DNA from: Patescibacteria group bacterium
GTDB taxonomy: Bacteria; Patescibacteriota; Minisyncoccia; Phycocordibacterales; UBA12088
DNA: 32,084 nt
Reading direction: 5' to 3'
Assembly (NCBI GenBank): GCA_015491245.1
Contig: WFWH01000041.1
Span: forward strand, 1-32,084
The notes below the pieces were generated by a model. It was given only the letters and a program-made list of their open reading frames with translations. It did not search any database and was not told the origin of the DNA. Made by a program: the position numbers and the translations under genes. Each line of letters begins with the position of its first letter. The first letter of the stretch is position 1. Below, in pieces: positions 1-7,911 of the stretch.

Positions 1-474
1 CTATTCCACCTGCTGCGCTGCGGGAATGCCGTAGGTTGCCTCTATCTTCTCGCGCAGTACAGGGAGGTATGCCTCGCCCAAGGAATCGGAGATTGCCGCG
101 GCAAAGTATTCGGCGAGGAGCGGATTGCCCTTTCCTTCCAGTATTTCTCCGAGGCATTCCCCGCACGGCGCCTCACCATTCACCACCTCTTCAAGGCAGT
201 CACATACTAATGCCCTTTCTTGATGTGAGGGATCGGTGAAGCAATATGTGCAGGGGTTCTGGAGGCAGCATTGGTAGCGGCCGCTGGCTATGAGCGCTCT
301 CACTCCCTCGGATACCTCGGCGCTCAGCGCGCGCGGCTCCGCGGCGCCTTGCGGTGCCGCGCGGCCACCATCGTGCAGTAGGGGCGCGGCCCAATACCCC
401 GCCGCCGCAGCGGCGGCTATCGCCAGCGTGCCGACAGCGTAGCGAGCGAAAGCGGTAGGGATGCGTGTCAACAT
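1..474 (-). CDS. Small membrane-anchored/secreted Cys-rich protein (CC-x4-C-x2-C ... C-x-C ... C-x2-C)
   Basis: ORF 1..588(-). A likely internal start (MLTRIPTAFARYAVGTLAIAAAAAAGYWAA) gives an N-terminal TM/signal. Conserved-looking Cys set YQCCLQNPCTYCF...CDCLEE...CGECLGE. Confidence 0.7.
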   Translation of the reverse strand: MLTRIPTAFARYAVGTLAIAAAAAAGYWAAPLLHDGGRAAPQGAAEPRALSAEVSEGVRALIASGRYQCCLQNPCTYCFTDPSHQERALVCDCLEEVVNGEAPCGECLGEILEGKGNPLLAEYFAAAISDSLGEAYLPVLREKIEATYGIPAAQQVE

Positions 475-481
475 ATGCGGG

Positions 482-967
482 TTAGATGGTGAGATAGGGA
501 CGCAGTGCGCCGTTGGTAAATTGGTACACCTCAAAGGGGGCGCGCTTGGGGCCCGGCATGCCTGGTGTGCCAGAAGGCATGCGCGCAAGCCCGATGCCGT
601 CTATTGCGGGCCGCTCTGCCAGCAATTTTTGCAGCGCTTCCATAGGCACATGCCCCTCCACGCGATAGCCCGCCATGGTAATGGTGTGGCAGCTGAGGCC
701 GTCTTGGGGGATGCCGTAGCGCTTCTTCACTGCATCCATATCATCGGTGTTCCGTACCGACACAGTGAAACCGTTGCGCCGCAGGGCTTTGGCGTACCCC
801 TCGCAGCAGCCGCACGTGGGTGATTTGTATAGTACTGCGGTTATGCCGGAGCCAAACCCTGTTACGGGAGGCTGCGGGTCTGCGGGAGCGGTAAGCAGGT
901 AGAATCCCGTGCCGCCGAGCACGAGCACCAGTGCGGCCGCCGCCGCACCAAGCATGGTATTACGCAT
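482..967 (-). CDS. DUF411-family metal-binding protein with N-terminal TM
   Basis: Start MRNTMLGAAAAALVLVLGG inside ORF 482..1228(-). Motifs YKSPTCGCCEGYAKALRRNGF, SCHTITMAGYRVEGHVP and GLARMPSGTPGMPG match the DUF411 pattern. Confidence 0.85.
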   Translation of the reverse strand: MRNTMLGAAAAALVLVLGGTGFYLLTAPADPQPPVTGFGSGITAVLYKSPTCGCCEGYAKALRRNGFTVSVRNTDDMDAVKKRYGIPQDGLSCHTITMAGYRVEGHVPMEALQKLLAERPAIDGIGLARMPSGTPGMPGPKRAPFEVYQFTNGALRPYLTI

Positions 968-1041
968 ACGCAATGTGTGTGAGGTATTGAGCGGATAAGG
1001 GGAAGTGATGCCGTGCGGATAGGTTGCCGCGCATTCCGCCG

Positions 1042-1464
1042 TTACCACACACGTGGATGTACAATCCCTTTTGCCAGCGCCTGCCGCAACGGATCGCGGA
1101 GGGGAAGAGGCGGCGCACTGTGCAGGAGCAATGCGGTTTGTTGGTTTTGGCGCGCCACGCACGCGGCGAGAACGCGCGCGGGGATTCTCGCGGCGCCTAA
1201 CGCGGCCGCCAGTGCCGCCAGTGCCCACAGGAGAATAGTCTGCAGTGTGGGACTAAAATAGAAAGTGTGCTGCCACTGCAGCACATGCTGGGCTACGCTG
1301 GTGGCGCAGGCGTTGGTGCGCGTAAACGGGCAGGTGCGCCCACCCTGATTGTGTGTTGCGTAGTCGGTGCCGCCGAGCAGCAGTACTCCCACCAATGCCG
1401 CCAATATCCCTGCGGCGACAACGGAACCGCGCGTGCGTTTTTTGCAGCATGCACGTTGCATCAT
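1042..1464 (-). CDS. Small membrane protein with two predicted TM segments and Cys/His motif (TCPFTRTNACATSVAQHVLQWQHTF)
   Basis: ORF 1042..1575(-) with probable internal start MMQRACCKKRTRG. Hydrophobic segments VVAAGILAALVGVLLLGG and TILLWALAALAAALGAA. Same strand and spacing as the DUF411 gene. Confidence 0.55.
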   Translation of the reverse strand: MMQRACCKKRTRGSVVAAGILAALVGVLLLGGTDYATHNQGGRTCPFTRTNACATSVAQHVLQWQHTFYFSPTLQTILLWALAALAAALGAARIPARVLAACVARQNQQTALLLHSAPPLPLRDPLRQALAKGIVHPRVW

Positions 1465-1592
1465 GTGGCCAGTGTAAAACAATTTTCCCTTTCTGTGAAC
1501 GCGCAGTGGTACTTTTTTTCGGGATGCGTGCATACCGTACATAGCGCCGCGGGCGTGGCACGGCTTTGTAGGCACTCATCAATTTGAGTGCC

Positions 1593-1622
1593 TCAAAAAC
1601 AAAACCCGCCGTGCAGGCGGGT
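1593..1622 (-). terminator. Rho-independent terminator for the minus-strand gene ending at 1640
   Basis: Minus-strand reading cccgcctgcacggcgggttttgtttt: GC-rich hairpin followed by a T-tract. Confidence 0.75.
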
Positions 1623-1639
1623 CGAGAAGGGGAGGGGTT

Positions 1640-2455
1640 TTAATCCGCCGCTTCTTGCGGGGCGGCGGGGACAACGCCGGCGGCTTCCGTGCGCACTTCG
1701 CCCTCCTTTTCGGTGAGGCGATACACCGGAAGCCCTGCGGCAAGGCGGCGGAGCGTTTCCTCGCGGCCGCGTGCTGCGGCGGCGAAGAGCTCCTCGGTGA
1801 GTGCGCCCAGTGCTGCAGCATCCTCTCCGGTGACGCCGAAGAGGGGTGCGATCGCGGCCGCATAGGCGCGCAGGCGCCGCGCTGAGCGCGCAGCATCAAA
1901 CACGAATGCCTGGCCATGGGCATTCGTGTGCGCTGCCATACGGCGCTCGGATTCGTTCACCACCACCGCGCCCTCGCGGTGGTCTCCGGCATAGGTGTCG
2001 CAGCGCACCGCGCTTTCGGTTTGTGCTTCCGCAAGTGCGCGGGTGAGCAGTGCCGCGAGCGCCGCAGCGTCCTCGGCCGCCATGCCGTACGCCGCGGCGT
2101 CGTGCAGCGCATGACGTACGTGGCCGCAGCCCGTCCAGCGCGGCGCGCCGTCGGCAACGTGCGTGTCGCTGTGCACGCACAGGCGCCCCCCCAAGAAGGA
2201 GAGGGTAGCACGCCAGAGCGCTTCTACCGAAGGGGCAGGAAGCCCTTGCGCGCGGCGCGCGCGGGCAACGGCGGCTGCTGCAAGCACGAGCTCCATGTCG
2301 CCACCGGGCGCGGCGAGCCCGTGGGTTTGCCCTTCCGCACACCTGCCATCCACGCAGCAGGCGTGCCGCGACATTCCCTCCGCTTCCTCCGGTTGGCGGA
2401 TACCTTCCGCGACGAAAGCGGCGGCGTCTTTTTGATTAAGATAATTTTTTCCCAT
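1640..2455 (-). CDS. Hypothetical protein with CVDGR / PGGD / HSDTH / GCGH motifs (putative carbonic-anhydrase-like metal site)
   Basis: 271-aa ORF starting MGKNYLNQ. SD-like aggggag lies just upstream of its ATG on the minus strand. Terminator follows. Motif order C-x-D-x-R ... PGGD ... H-x3-H ... CGH. Confidence 0.75.
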   Translation of the reverse strand: MGKNYLNQKDAAAFVAEGIRQPEEAEGMSRHACCVDGRCAEGQTHGLAAPGGDMELVLAAAAVARARRAQGLPAPSVEALWRATLSFLGGRLCVHSDTHVADGAPRWTGCGHVRHALHDAAAYGMAAEDAAALAALLTRALAEAQTESAVRCDTYAGDHREGAVVVNESERRMAAHTNAHGQAFVFDAARSARRLRAYAAAIAPLFGVTGEDAAALGALTEELFAAAARGREETLRRLAAGLPVYRLTEKEGEVRTEAAGVVPAAPQEAAD

Positions 2456-2637
2456 ACGTTCTCCCCTGGCGTTTTTCTTCTGCTCTTTTGGTGAGCCGGC
2501 GGGGATTGTAGCACACCCCCTATGGAATGGAAGAGGCGCAACGGCAGAGGGCTGGGAAAACTAAAAAAAACACGACATGCGTGAGGTGCGGTACGTCCGC
2601 ATGTACATTTTTGCGTAGGTTGGTACAATGCAGTCCT

Positions 2638-3906
2638 ATGGAAGGCACACAACGCGGCACCCCACCCCATCATTCCCTGCACGCGCGCGGGCTTATCGCA
2701 CAGGTCGGCGGCGGTACGCTGGAAGAGATTTTTTCCGTGCCGCGCAAGGTGTACCTCGGCATTGATCCGAGTGCTGACTCCATTCATGTGGGCAATTTGG
2801 TGCCCGTCATACTGTTGAAGCACCTGTGCGACCTCGGGCATACTCCTGTGCTGCTCGTGGGGGGCGGCACGGGACTCATCGGCGATCCCAAGGAAAGCGG
2901 CGAGCGCCCGTTGCTTGCCAAAGAGGCGGTGCGGGAAAACGCTGCCGCGCTCGCGCGCCAGCTCTCCGCACTTCTCCAAACTGATTCTCTCCTCATGGTG
3001 GATAACGCCGCGTGGCTCACCGAACTGCACCTCATTGATTTTTTGCGCGACATTGGCAAGCACTTCAGCGTAAACCAGCTCATCAAGCGCGACGTGGTGC
3101 GCCGCCGCCTGGAGACCGAGGAGGACAGCATTTCCTACACCGAGTTTTCGTACACGCTCCTGCAGGCGTACGATTTTCTCCATCTGTTTGAAACGCAAGG
3201 GGTAACGCTGCAGGTGGGTGGCGCGGACCAGTGGGGCAATATTGTGGCGGGTGTGGATCTCATCCGCAGAAAGAAGCGTGCGGCCGCCTATGCGCTCACC
3301 ACACCCCTTGTGGTAGACAAGACTACCGGAAAAAAGTTCGGCAAGTCGGAGGGCAATGCCGTGTGGCTGGCGCCGGACAAGACCTCGCCGTTTGCGTTCT
3401 ACCAATTTTGGCTCAACGTCGCCGACGAGAATGTGGAGGAGTACCTGAAAATATTTACCTTTATGCCGCTTCCGCGCATTGCGGAGGTGGTGGCGGCGCA
3501 TCGCGCTACACCGCACGCGCGCCACGCCCAGCGCACACTCGCGCACGCGGTGACGGCGTTCGTGCATGGCGCCAAGGCGGCAGAAGCAGCAGAGGAAGTA
3601 TCCCGCGCGCTCTTCGGCGGGGGAGATTTCTCATCGCTTTCAGAGGCGGCGCGCGCGGCTCTCCTGAACGAGGTTCCCTCACTCGTGCTTTCCAGCGAGG
3701 AGCGGAAAGAGGGAGTAGCGGTCGCGGATGCGCTCGTGCGCACGGGCCTTGCCACCTCCAAATCGGAGGCGCGCCGCCTAGTGGAGAGCGGCGGTGTTAC
3801 GGTAGACGGCGTGCCGGCGACGTCGGAAACCAAAGTGGGTACGGCGCTCCCCGAGGGGCGTTGGGTGCTCCTGCGCCGCGGCAAAAAGGTGGCGCTGGTG
3901 CGCTAG
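2638..3906 (+). CDS. tyrS: Tyrosyl-tRNA synthetase
   Basis: YLGIDPSADSIHVGNLVPV (HIGH-like), GGADQWGNI, KKFGKSEGN (KMSKS-like), C-terminal S4-like domain (SKSEARRLVESGGVTVDG). Start at internal ATG 2638. Confidence 0.95.
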   Translation: MEGTQRGTPPHHSLHARGLIAQVGGGTLEEIFSVPRKVYLGIDPSADSIHVGNLVPVILLKHLCDLGHTPVLLVGGGTGLIGDPKESGERPLLAKEAVRENAAALARQLSALLQTDSLLMVDNAAWLTELHLIDFLRDIGKHFSVNQLIKRDVVRRRLETEEDSISYTEFSYTLLQAYDFLHLFETQGVTLQVGGADQWGNIVAGVDLIRRKKRAAAYALTTPLVVDKTTGKKFGKSEGNAVWLAPDKTSPFAFYQFWLNVADENVEEYLKIFTFMPLPRIAEVVAAHRATPHARHAQRTLAHAVTAFVHGAKAAEAAEEVSRALFGGGDFSSLSEAARAALLNEVPSLVLSSEERKEGVAVADALVRTGLATSKSEARRLVESGGVTVDGVPATSETKVGTALPEGRWVLLRRGKKVALVR

Positions 3907-3925
3907 CATGCGCGTAGGAAACGCG

Positions 3926-4603
3926 CTACCCCGCGAATGCGAGTGCGTGTACTACGTGCGCACCCGCCGACAAAAGCGCGCGCCGCGCTTCGCACAGGGT
4001 GGCGCCCGTGGTGGCGATGTCGTCCACCAGCACCACCTGTGCCCCCGAAAGCGCCGCGGTGCGCCGTGCCAGAAACGCGCCTGCGACATTCTCCGGACGG
4101 CGCGCATGCGGCAGGCGCGATTGGGGAGGGCCGTTGCGCGTGCGCACCAGTACATCTTCCCGCACGGTAAGGCGCGTCTCTGGGAGCGCGTGTGTGAGCG
4201 CGTGCGCCAAGAGGGCGCTTTGGTTGAAGCCCCGCGCGCGCAGGCGCGCGGGGCAAAGCGGTACGGGCACCAGGAGTGCGGGTGCCTGATTTTCTTGCAC
4301 CGCAAGAATCTGCGGCGGCTTTTCGGCAAGCGGCGGGAGCAGGGGCGCACCAGCAGCGCGTGCCCCCCTGAATTTCAGCGCCCACAGCAGCTGGCGCACT
4401 TCCGGCGCGCGGTAGGGGTACAGCACCGTAATCCACGGGTGGCGTGCGTGCGGGCGCGGCGCGTAGAGGGTGTACAGGCGTGCTGCGGGTATGCGCCGCC
4501 ATGCGTGCACCCTCTTGTGCGCGGGGAACAGCAGTACCTGCAGCAGCGCCGCGCCGCGCGCCCACGCTGCCGCCAGCACGCGCGCTGTTTTCCGTTTCGC
4601 CAT
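3926..4603 (-). CDS. ComF-family phosphoribosyltransferase
   Basis: PVPLCPARLRARGFNQSALLA and PRPP loop VVLVDDIATTGATL; LKFRGAR typical of ComF. The usual N-terminal CxxC zinc ribbon is absent. Confidence 0.88.
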   Translation of the reverse strand: MAKRKTARVLAAAWARGAALLQVLLFPAHKRVHAWRRIPAARLYTLYAPRPHARHPWITVLYPYRAPEVRQLLWALKFRGARAAGAPLLPPLAEKPPQILAVQENQAPALLVPVPLCPARLRARGFNQSALLAHALTHALPETRLTVREDVLVRTRNGPPQSRLPHARRPENVAGAFLARRTAALSGAQVVLVDDIATTGATLCEARRALLSAGAHVVHALAFAG

Positions 4604-4650
4604 GGGTAACCGAGTGGTATACTAAGTCACTATAGCACGCTCAGTAACGT

Positions 4651-5880
4651 ATGGGTTTCCTTGACCGCTTTAATTTCCAGGATGCGCTCCGTGCGCTCCC
4701 TTTTTCTCCCAAGGGAAAGAGCGCATTGGGTATTGATATTGGTTCCTCTTCCGTCAAAGTCACGCAAATCCGCAATGAAAACGGCGTGGCGATACTGGAG
4801 ACGTACGGTGAACTTGCGCTGGGTCCCTATGCGGACGTAGAGATTGGGCGTGCGACCTCGTTAGAGGTTGATCGCCTCACTGAAGCCCTGCGCGACATTT
4901 TGCGGGAGGCAAACGTTACGACCAAAGAGTGCGGCGTTTCCATACCCTTCACCTCCAGCCTTATTTCGCTCCTGACACTTCCCGCGGTAGACCGCAAGAC
5001 GCTCACCAACATGATTCCCTTGGAGGCGCGCAAATACATCCCTGTTCCCATTTCCGAGGTGCTCTTGGACTGGTTTGTCATTCCCGAAGGTGATGCCAAA
5101 TTTCTCTCAAAAGAGGATGCCGAGGAGTCGCACGCTGCTCCCACCGAAGCACTCGCGCCACAAAAAATCGCCCCCGCTTCTCCCCTCACGCCCTCACCCC
5201 CCCAAGGGCGGCACACGCGGGAGCCGGAGAAAAAACTGCACGTACTTCTCGTGGCAATTCATAACGAGGTGCTGCGGAAATTTGATACGGTCATGAAGGC
5301 GCTTGGACTGCGCCCCGCATTTTATGAAATAGAAATTTTCAGCACCATCCGCTCGGTATTGGGGCGCGGGGTGGCGCCGGTGATGGTGCTGGATATCGGC
5401 GCGGCGCGCAGTAAAATTTATATCGTGGAGGCGGGGGTGGTACGTGCCACCCATGCGGTGAACAAGGGGGCGCAGGACATCACGCTCACCCTTGCGAAAA
5501 CGGCGCAAATTTCCATCACCAAAGCGGAGGAAAAAAAGCGCGAGGTAGGCCTTCTGTCGGTCCCAGGGGATACCATTGGCGAGAAACTCGCCCCCATTGC
5601 CCACCGTACGATGGAGTATATTTTCGCAGAGGCAGAGCGCGCCATTTTAGCATACCAGCGCCGCTTCCATGCCAATATCGCGCAGGCGGTGCTGACCGGC
5701 GGCGGCGCCACACTCAAGGGGCTCTTGCCGCTCGCACAGAAAAAATTTGAGCGCGAGGTGGTGCTGTCGGACCCGTTTAAGAAGGTGCAGTATCCCGCAT
5801 TTTTGGAAGAGGTACTGCGGGATGCAGGGCCTGAATTTGCGGTATCACTCGGCCTTGCGCTGCGCAAATTGCGCGAGTGA
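4651..5880 (+). CDS. pilM: Type IV pilus assembly protein PilM (actin-like ATPase)
   Basis: LGIDIGSSSVKVTQIR, IPLEARKYIPVPISEVLLDWFVIPE, AVLTGGGATLKGL; start of T4P locus. Confidence 0.93.
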   Translation: MGFLDRFNFQDALRALPFSPKGKSALGIDIGSSSVKVTQIRNENGVAILETYGELALGPYADVEIGRATSLEVDRLTEALRDILREANVTTKECGVSIPFTSSLISLLTLPAVDRKTLTNMIPLEARKYIPVPISEVLLDWFVIPEGDAKFLSKEDAEESHAAPTEALAPQKIAPASPLTPSPPQGRHTREPEKKLHVLLVAIHNEVLRKFDTVMKALGLRPAFYEIEIFSTIRSVLGRGVAPVMVLDIGAARSKIYIVEAGVVRATHAVNKGAQDITLTLAKTAQISITKAEEKKREVGLLSVPGDTIGEKLAPIAHRTMEYIFAEAERAILAYQRRFHANIAQAVLTGGGATLKGLLPLAQKKFEREVVLSDPFKKVQYPAFLEEVLRDAGPEFAVSLGLALRKLRE

Positions 5881-6040
5881 AGCACCGCGTCGTGTCCTCA
5901 AGGGATCGTACCCGCAACGCGCTTTATACACAGCTTACCCCTAGTGCGGACGCGCAAGAGGCACACTATGCCGTATAATTACCCATACCTGCAGCCGCAT
6001 TCCGCGCCGCGCGGCGGGCGCATGCACTACGGTGTCCCGT

Positions 6041-6862
6041 ATGGAGCCTCGATTTAAAACCTCATTTATTCCCAAGACATCACTCCCCGCCCAAGGGGAC
6101 GGCGGGGCGCATGCAGCATCCCCAAAGCGAGGCAGTACGCTTTTACTGTCGGCGGGTGTGTTGTTCATTGCATCGCTTACCGCGGCGGGTGCCCTCTACG
6201 CGTACCGGAGTTACCTAGTGAACGATATTGCGTACAAGGCGGATTTGCTGCAAGAAGAGCGCAAGTCCATCGATCCCGCCCTGATACGTGCCATGGCGCG
6301 CCACATGGCGCGCATTGAAGCGGCGAAAAAGATTCTTGCCGCTCACATTGCCCCCACCGTGCTGTTTTCCTTTCTTGAGGAAATTACCCTGGAGAATGTG
6401 CGCTATGCGAGCATGCGTATGGCCGCAAACGAAGGAAGCATTCAGGTGGCGCTTCAGGGTGAAGCGACTAATTTTGAGGCAGTTGCCCTGCAATCAGATG
6501 TGTACGGCAACAACCGCATGGTGCGGCGCGCGTTGTTTTCTGACGTGAATCGCAACAGTGAGGGGTTGGTATTGTTCAACGTGGACGCCACTATGGATCC
6601 GCGTTTTTTGCGCTACGGGAATTATCTCACCCTTCGTGCCAAGGGGGATGGGGCGGTAAGCGACACTCCGGATACCGCGGGGGACGCTCCGGCGCCGTCG
6701 CGGCCTACCTCGGCAGAGGCACCTCCGGCGGCAGTGGTTCCGCAAGAGGCAACGCCCTCCGCAGGAGAGACTGGCGGCGATGCAGAAACAGATGCGGGTT
6801 CCTCGGAAGGTGCGGAGTCTCCGGAAGGCTTACTGCCACCGCCACCGGCCGCATTACCGTAG
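6041..6862 (+). CDS. pilN: PilN-like T4P inner-membrane assembly protein
   Basis: Single N-terminal TM (LLLSAGVLFIASLTAAGALYAY) followed by coiled-coil/ferredoxin-like region; lies between pilM and the PilO-like gene; low-complexity Pro/Ala/Glu tail. Confidence 0.7.
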   Translation: MEPRFKTSFIPKTSLPAQGDGGAHAASPKRGSTLLLSAGVLFIASLTAAGALYAYRSYLVNDIAYKADLLQEERKSIDPALIRAMARHMARIEAAKKILAAHIAPTVLFSFLEEITLENVRYASMRMAANEGSIQVALQGEATNFEAVALQSDVYGNNRMVRRALFSDVNRNSEGLVLFNVDATMDPRFLRYGNYLTLRAKGDGAVSDTPDTAGDAPAPSRPTSAEAPPAAVVPQEATPSAGETGGDAETDAGSSEGAESPEGLLPPPPAALP

Positions 6863-6898
6863 CGCACACACATCAATGCCTGTAATCAAGTTTTTACC

Positions 6899-7504
6899 AT
6901 GAAAAACCAAACGCTCATTGCGCTCGTGTTGTTCCTTGGTGCCCTCGGTGTGTACCTTGGATTGGTGCAGCCGCTGTATTCCAGTGTGCAGGCGCTTAAG
7001 CCGCGCAGTGCGCAGTTGGATGCGGCGCTGAAAAATGCAGATCAATTTCGCGCGCGCATGAAAGAGCTGAGCGCTGAATTTTTGGTAAAAACCGACAATG
7101 AGAATGCACGGCGCCTCCAAAAGTTGCTGCCGGACAATATAGACAACGTGCGCCTCATTATCGACATCAACAACATTGCCCGCGGGCGCGAGGTGGCGAT
7201 TCGTGATTTTTCTATTACGGAAAATGCACCTCCAGAATCGCCTACACGCGGCGCCGCGCGCCGTGCGGCACGCAGTGAGGAACTTTCTCCTTCAGGCCCG
7301 CGCTACCGCAGTGTGGATCTCAGCTTCACGGCGGAAGCGCCATACCGCCGCTTTCTCGCATTCCTTGATGATTTGCAAAACAGCTTGCGCCTGGTGGATG
7401 TGCGGAAGATACAAGTTTCTCCCGCAGTGCCGGTTGAGGGGGAAGAAGCGGAAGAGCCGAATTACCAGTTTTCCCTTACTCTTACCACGTATTGGCTTGA
7501 GTAG
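6899..7504 (+). CDS. pilO: PilO-like T4P inner-membrane assembly protein
   Basis: N-terminal TM (LIALVLFLGALGVYLGLVQPLY), coiled coil, KLLPDNIDNVRLIIDINNIAR, and C-terminal YRRFLAFLDDLQNSLRLVDVRKIQV typical of PilO. Confidence 0.82.
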   Translation: MKNQTLIALVLFLGALGVYLGLVQPLYSSVQALKPRSAQLDAALKNADQFRARMKELSAEFLVKTDNENARRLQKLLPDNIDNVRLIIDINNIARGREVAIRDFSITENAPPESPTRGAARRAARSEELSPSGPRYRSVDLSFTAEAPYRRFLAFLDDLQNSLRLVDVRKIQVSPAVPVEGEEAEEPNYQFSLTLTTYWLE

Positions 7505-7518
7505 AACTGCCGAGGCGT

Positions 7519-7845
7519 ATGGAATCAGTACTGCAGCACAAAAATTTCGTTATCATCGTAGGGACCGGCCTTATCATTGCCGCCGCATTCCTCTTTTTGT
7601 CCAAAACCGACCCGGAAAGCGCCGGTGCCGCAGCGGCGCTCTCTGCCGAAACACGTGCGCGATTGGAGCAGAGCGCTGAGATAGAGCGTGAGATTATTCA
7701 AGAGCTCCGCAAGCTGCAGTCCATCACGTTTGACGATTCTTTGTACGAAGATCCCTCCTTCCAACAATTAGTGGATTTCAGCCGCCCGATAGAGAGCCAG
7801 CCAGTGGGGCGCGACAATCCCTTTGCACCACTTTCGGTGCAGTAG
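7519..7845 (+). CDS. Small bitopic membrane protein in the PilP position of the T4P operon
   Basis: ORF MESVLQHKNFVIIVGTGLIIAAAFLFLSKT..., ending VGRDNPFAPL (PilP-like 'RDPFxP' terminus), between pilO and pilB. Confidence 0.65.
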   Translation: MESVLQHKNFVIIVGTGLIIAAAFLFLSKTDPESAGAAAALSAETRARLEQSAEIEREIIQELRKLQSITFDDSLYEDPSFQQLVDFSRPIESQPVGRDNPFAPLSVQ

Positions 7846-7911
7846 CGGAAAGGGCGCGCAGCGCCCTCGTGCACCCGTATTTATTTGCATCATCGTAATT
7901 GATACCCTACC

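Noticed and set aside
3320-3360. KFGKS instead of KMSKS in TyrS
   Set aside because: KFGKS/T is a normal variant in bacterial TyrS proteins.
2224-3567. 447-aa minus-strand ORF opposite tyrS
   Set aside because: It overlaps well-supported tyrS and the 1640..2455 gene. The translation has no recognisable domain. High GC produces long spurious antisense ORFs.
3926-4603. ComF lacking the N-terminal zinc ribbon as a novelty
   Set aside because: Many ComF-family proteins lack the ribbon; an ordinary variation.
7846-7870. Hairpin agggcgc-gca-gcgccct before pilB
   Set aside because: Short stem with no T-tract; such GC hairpins are frequent by chance in this composition.
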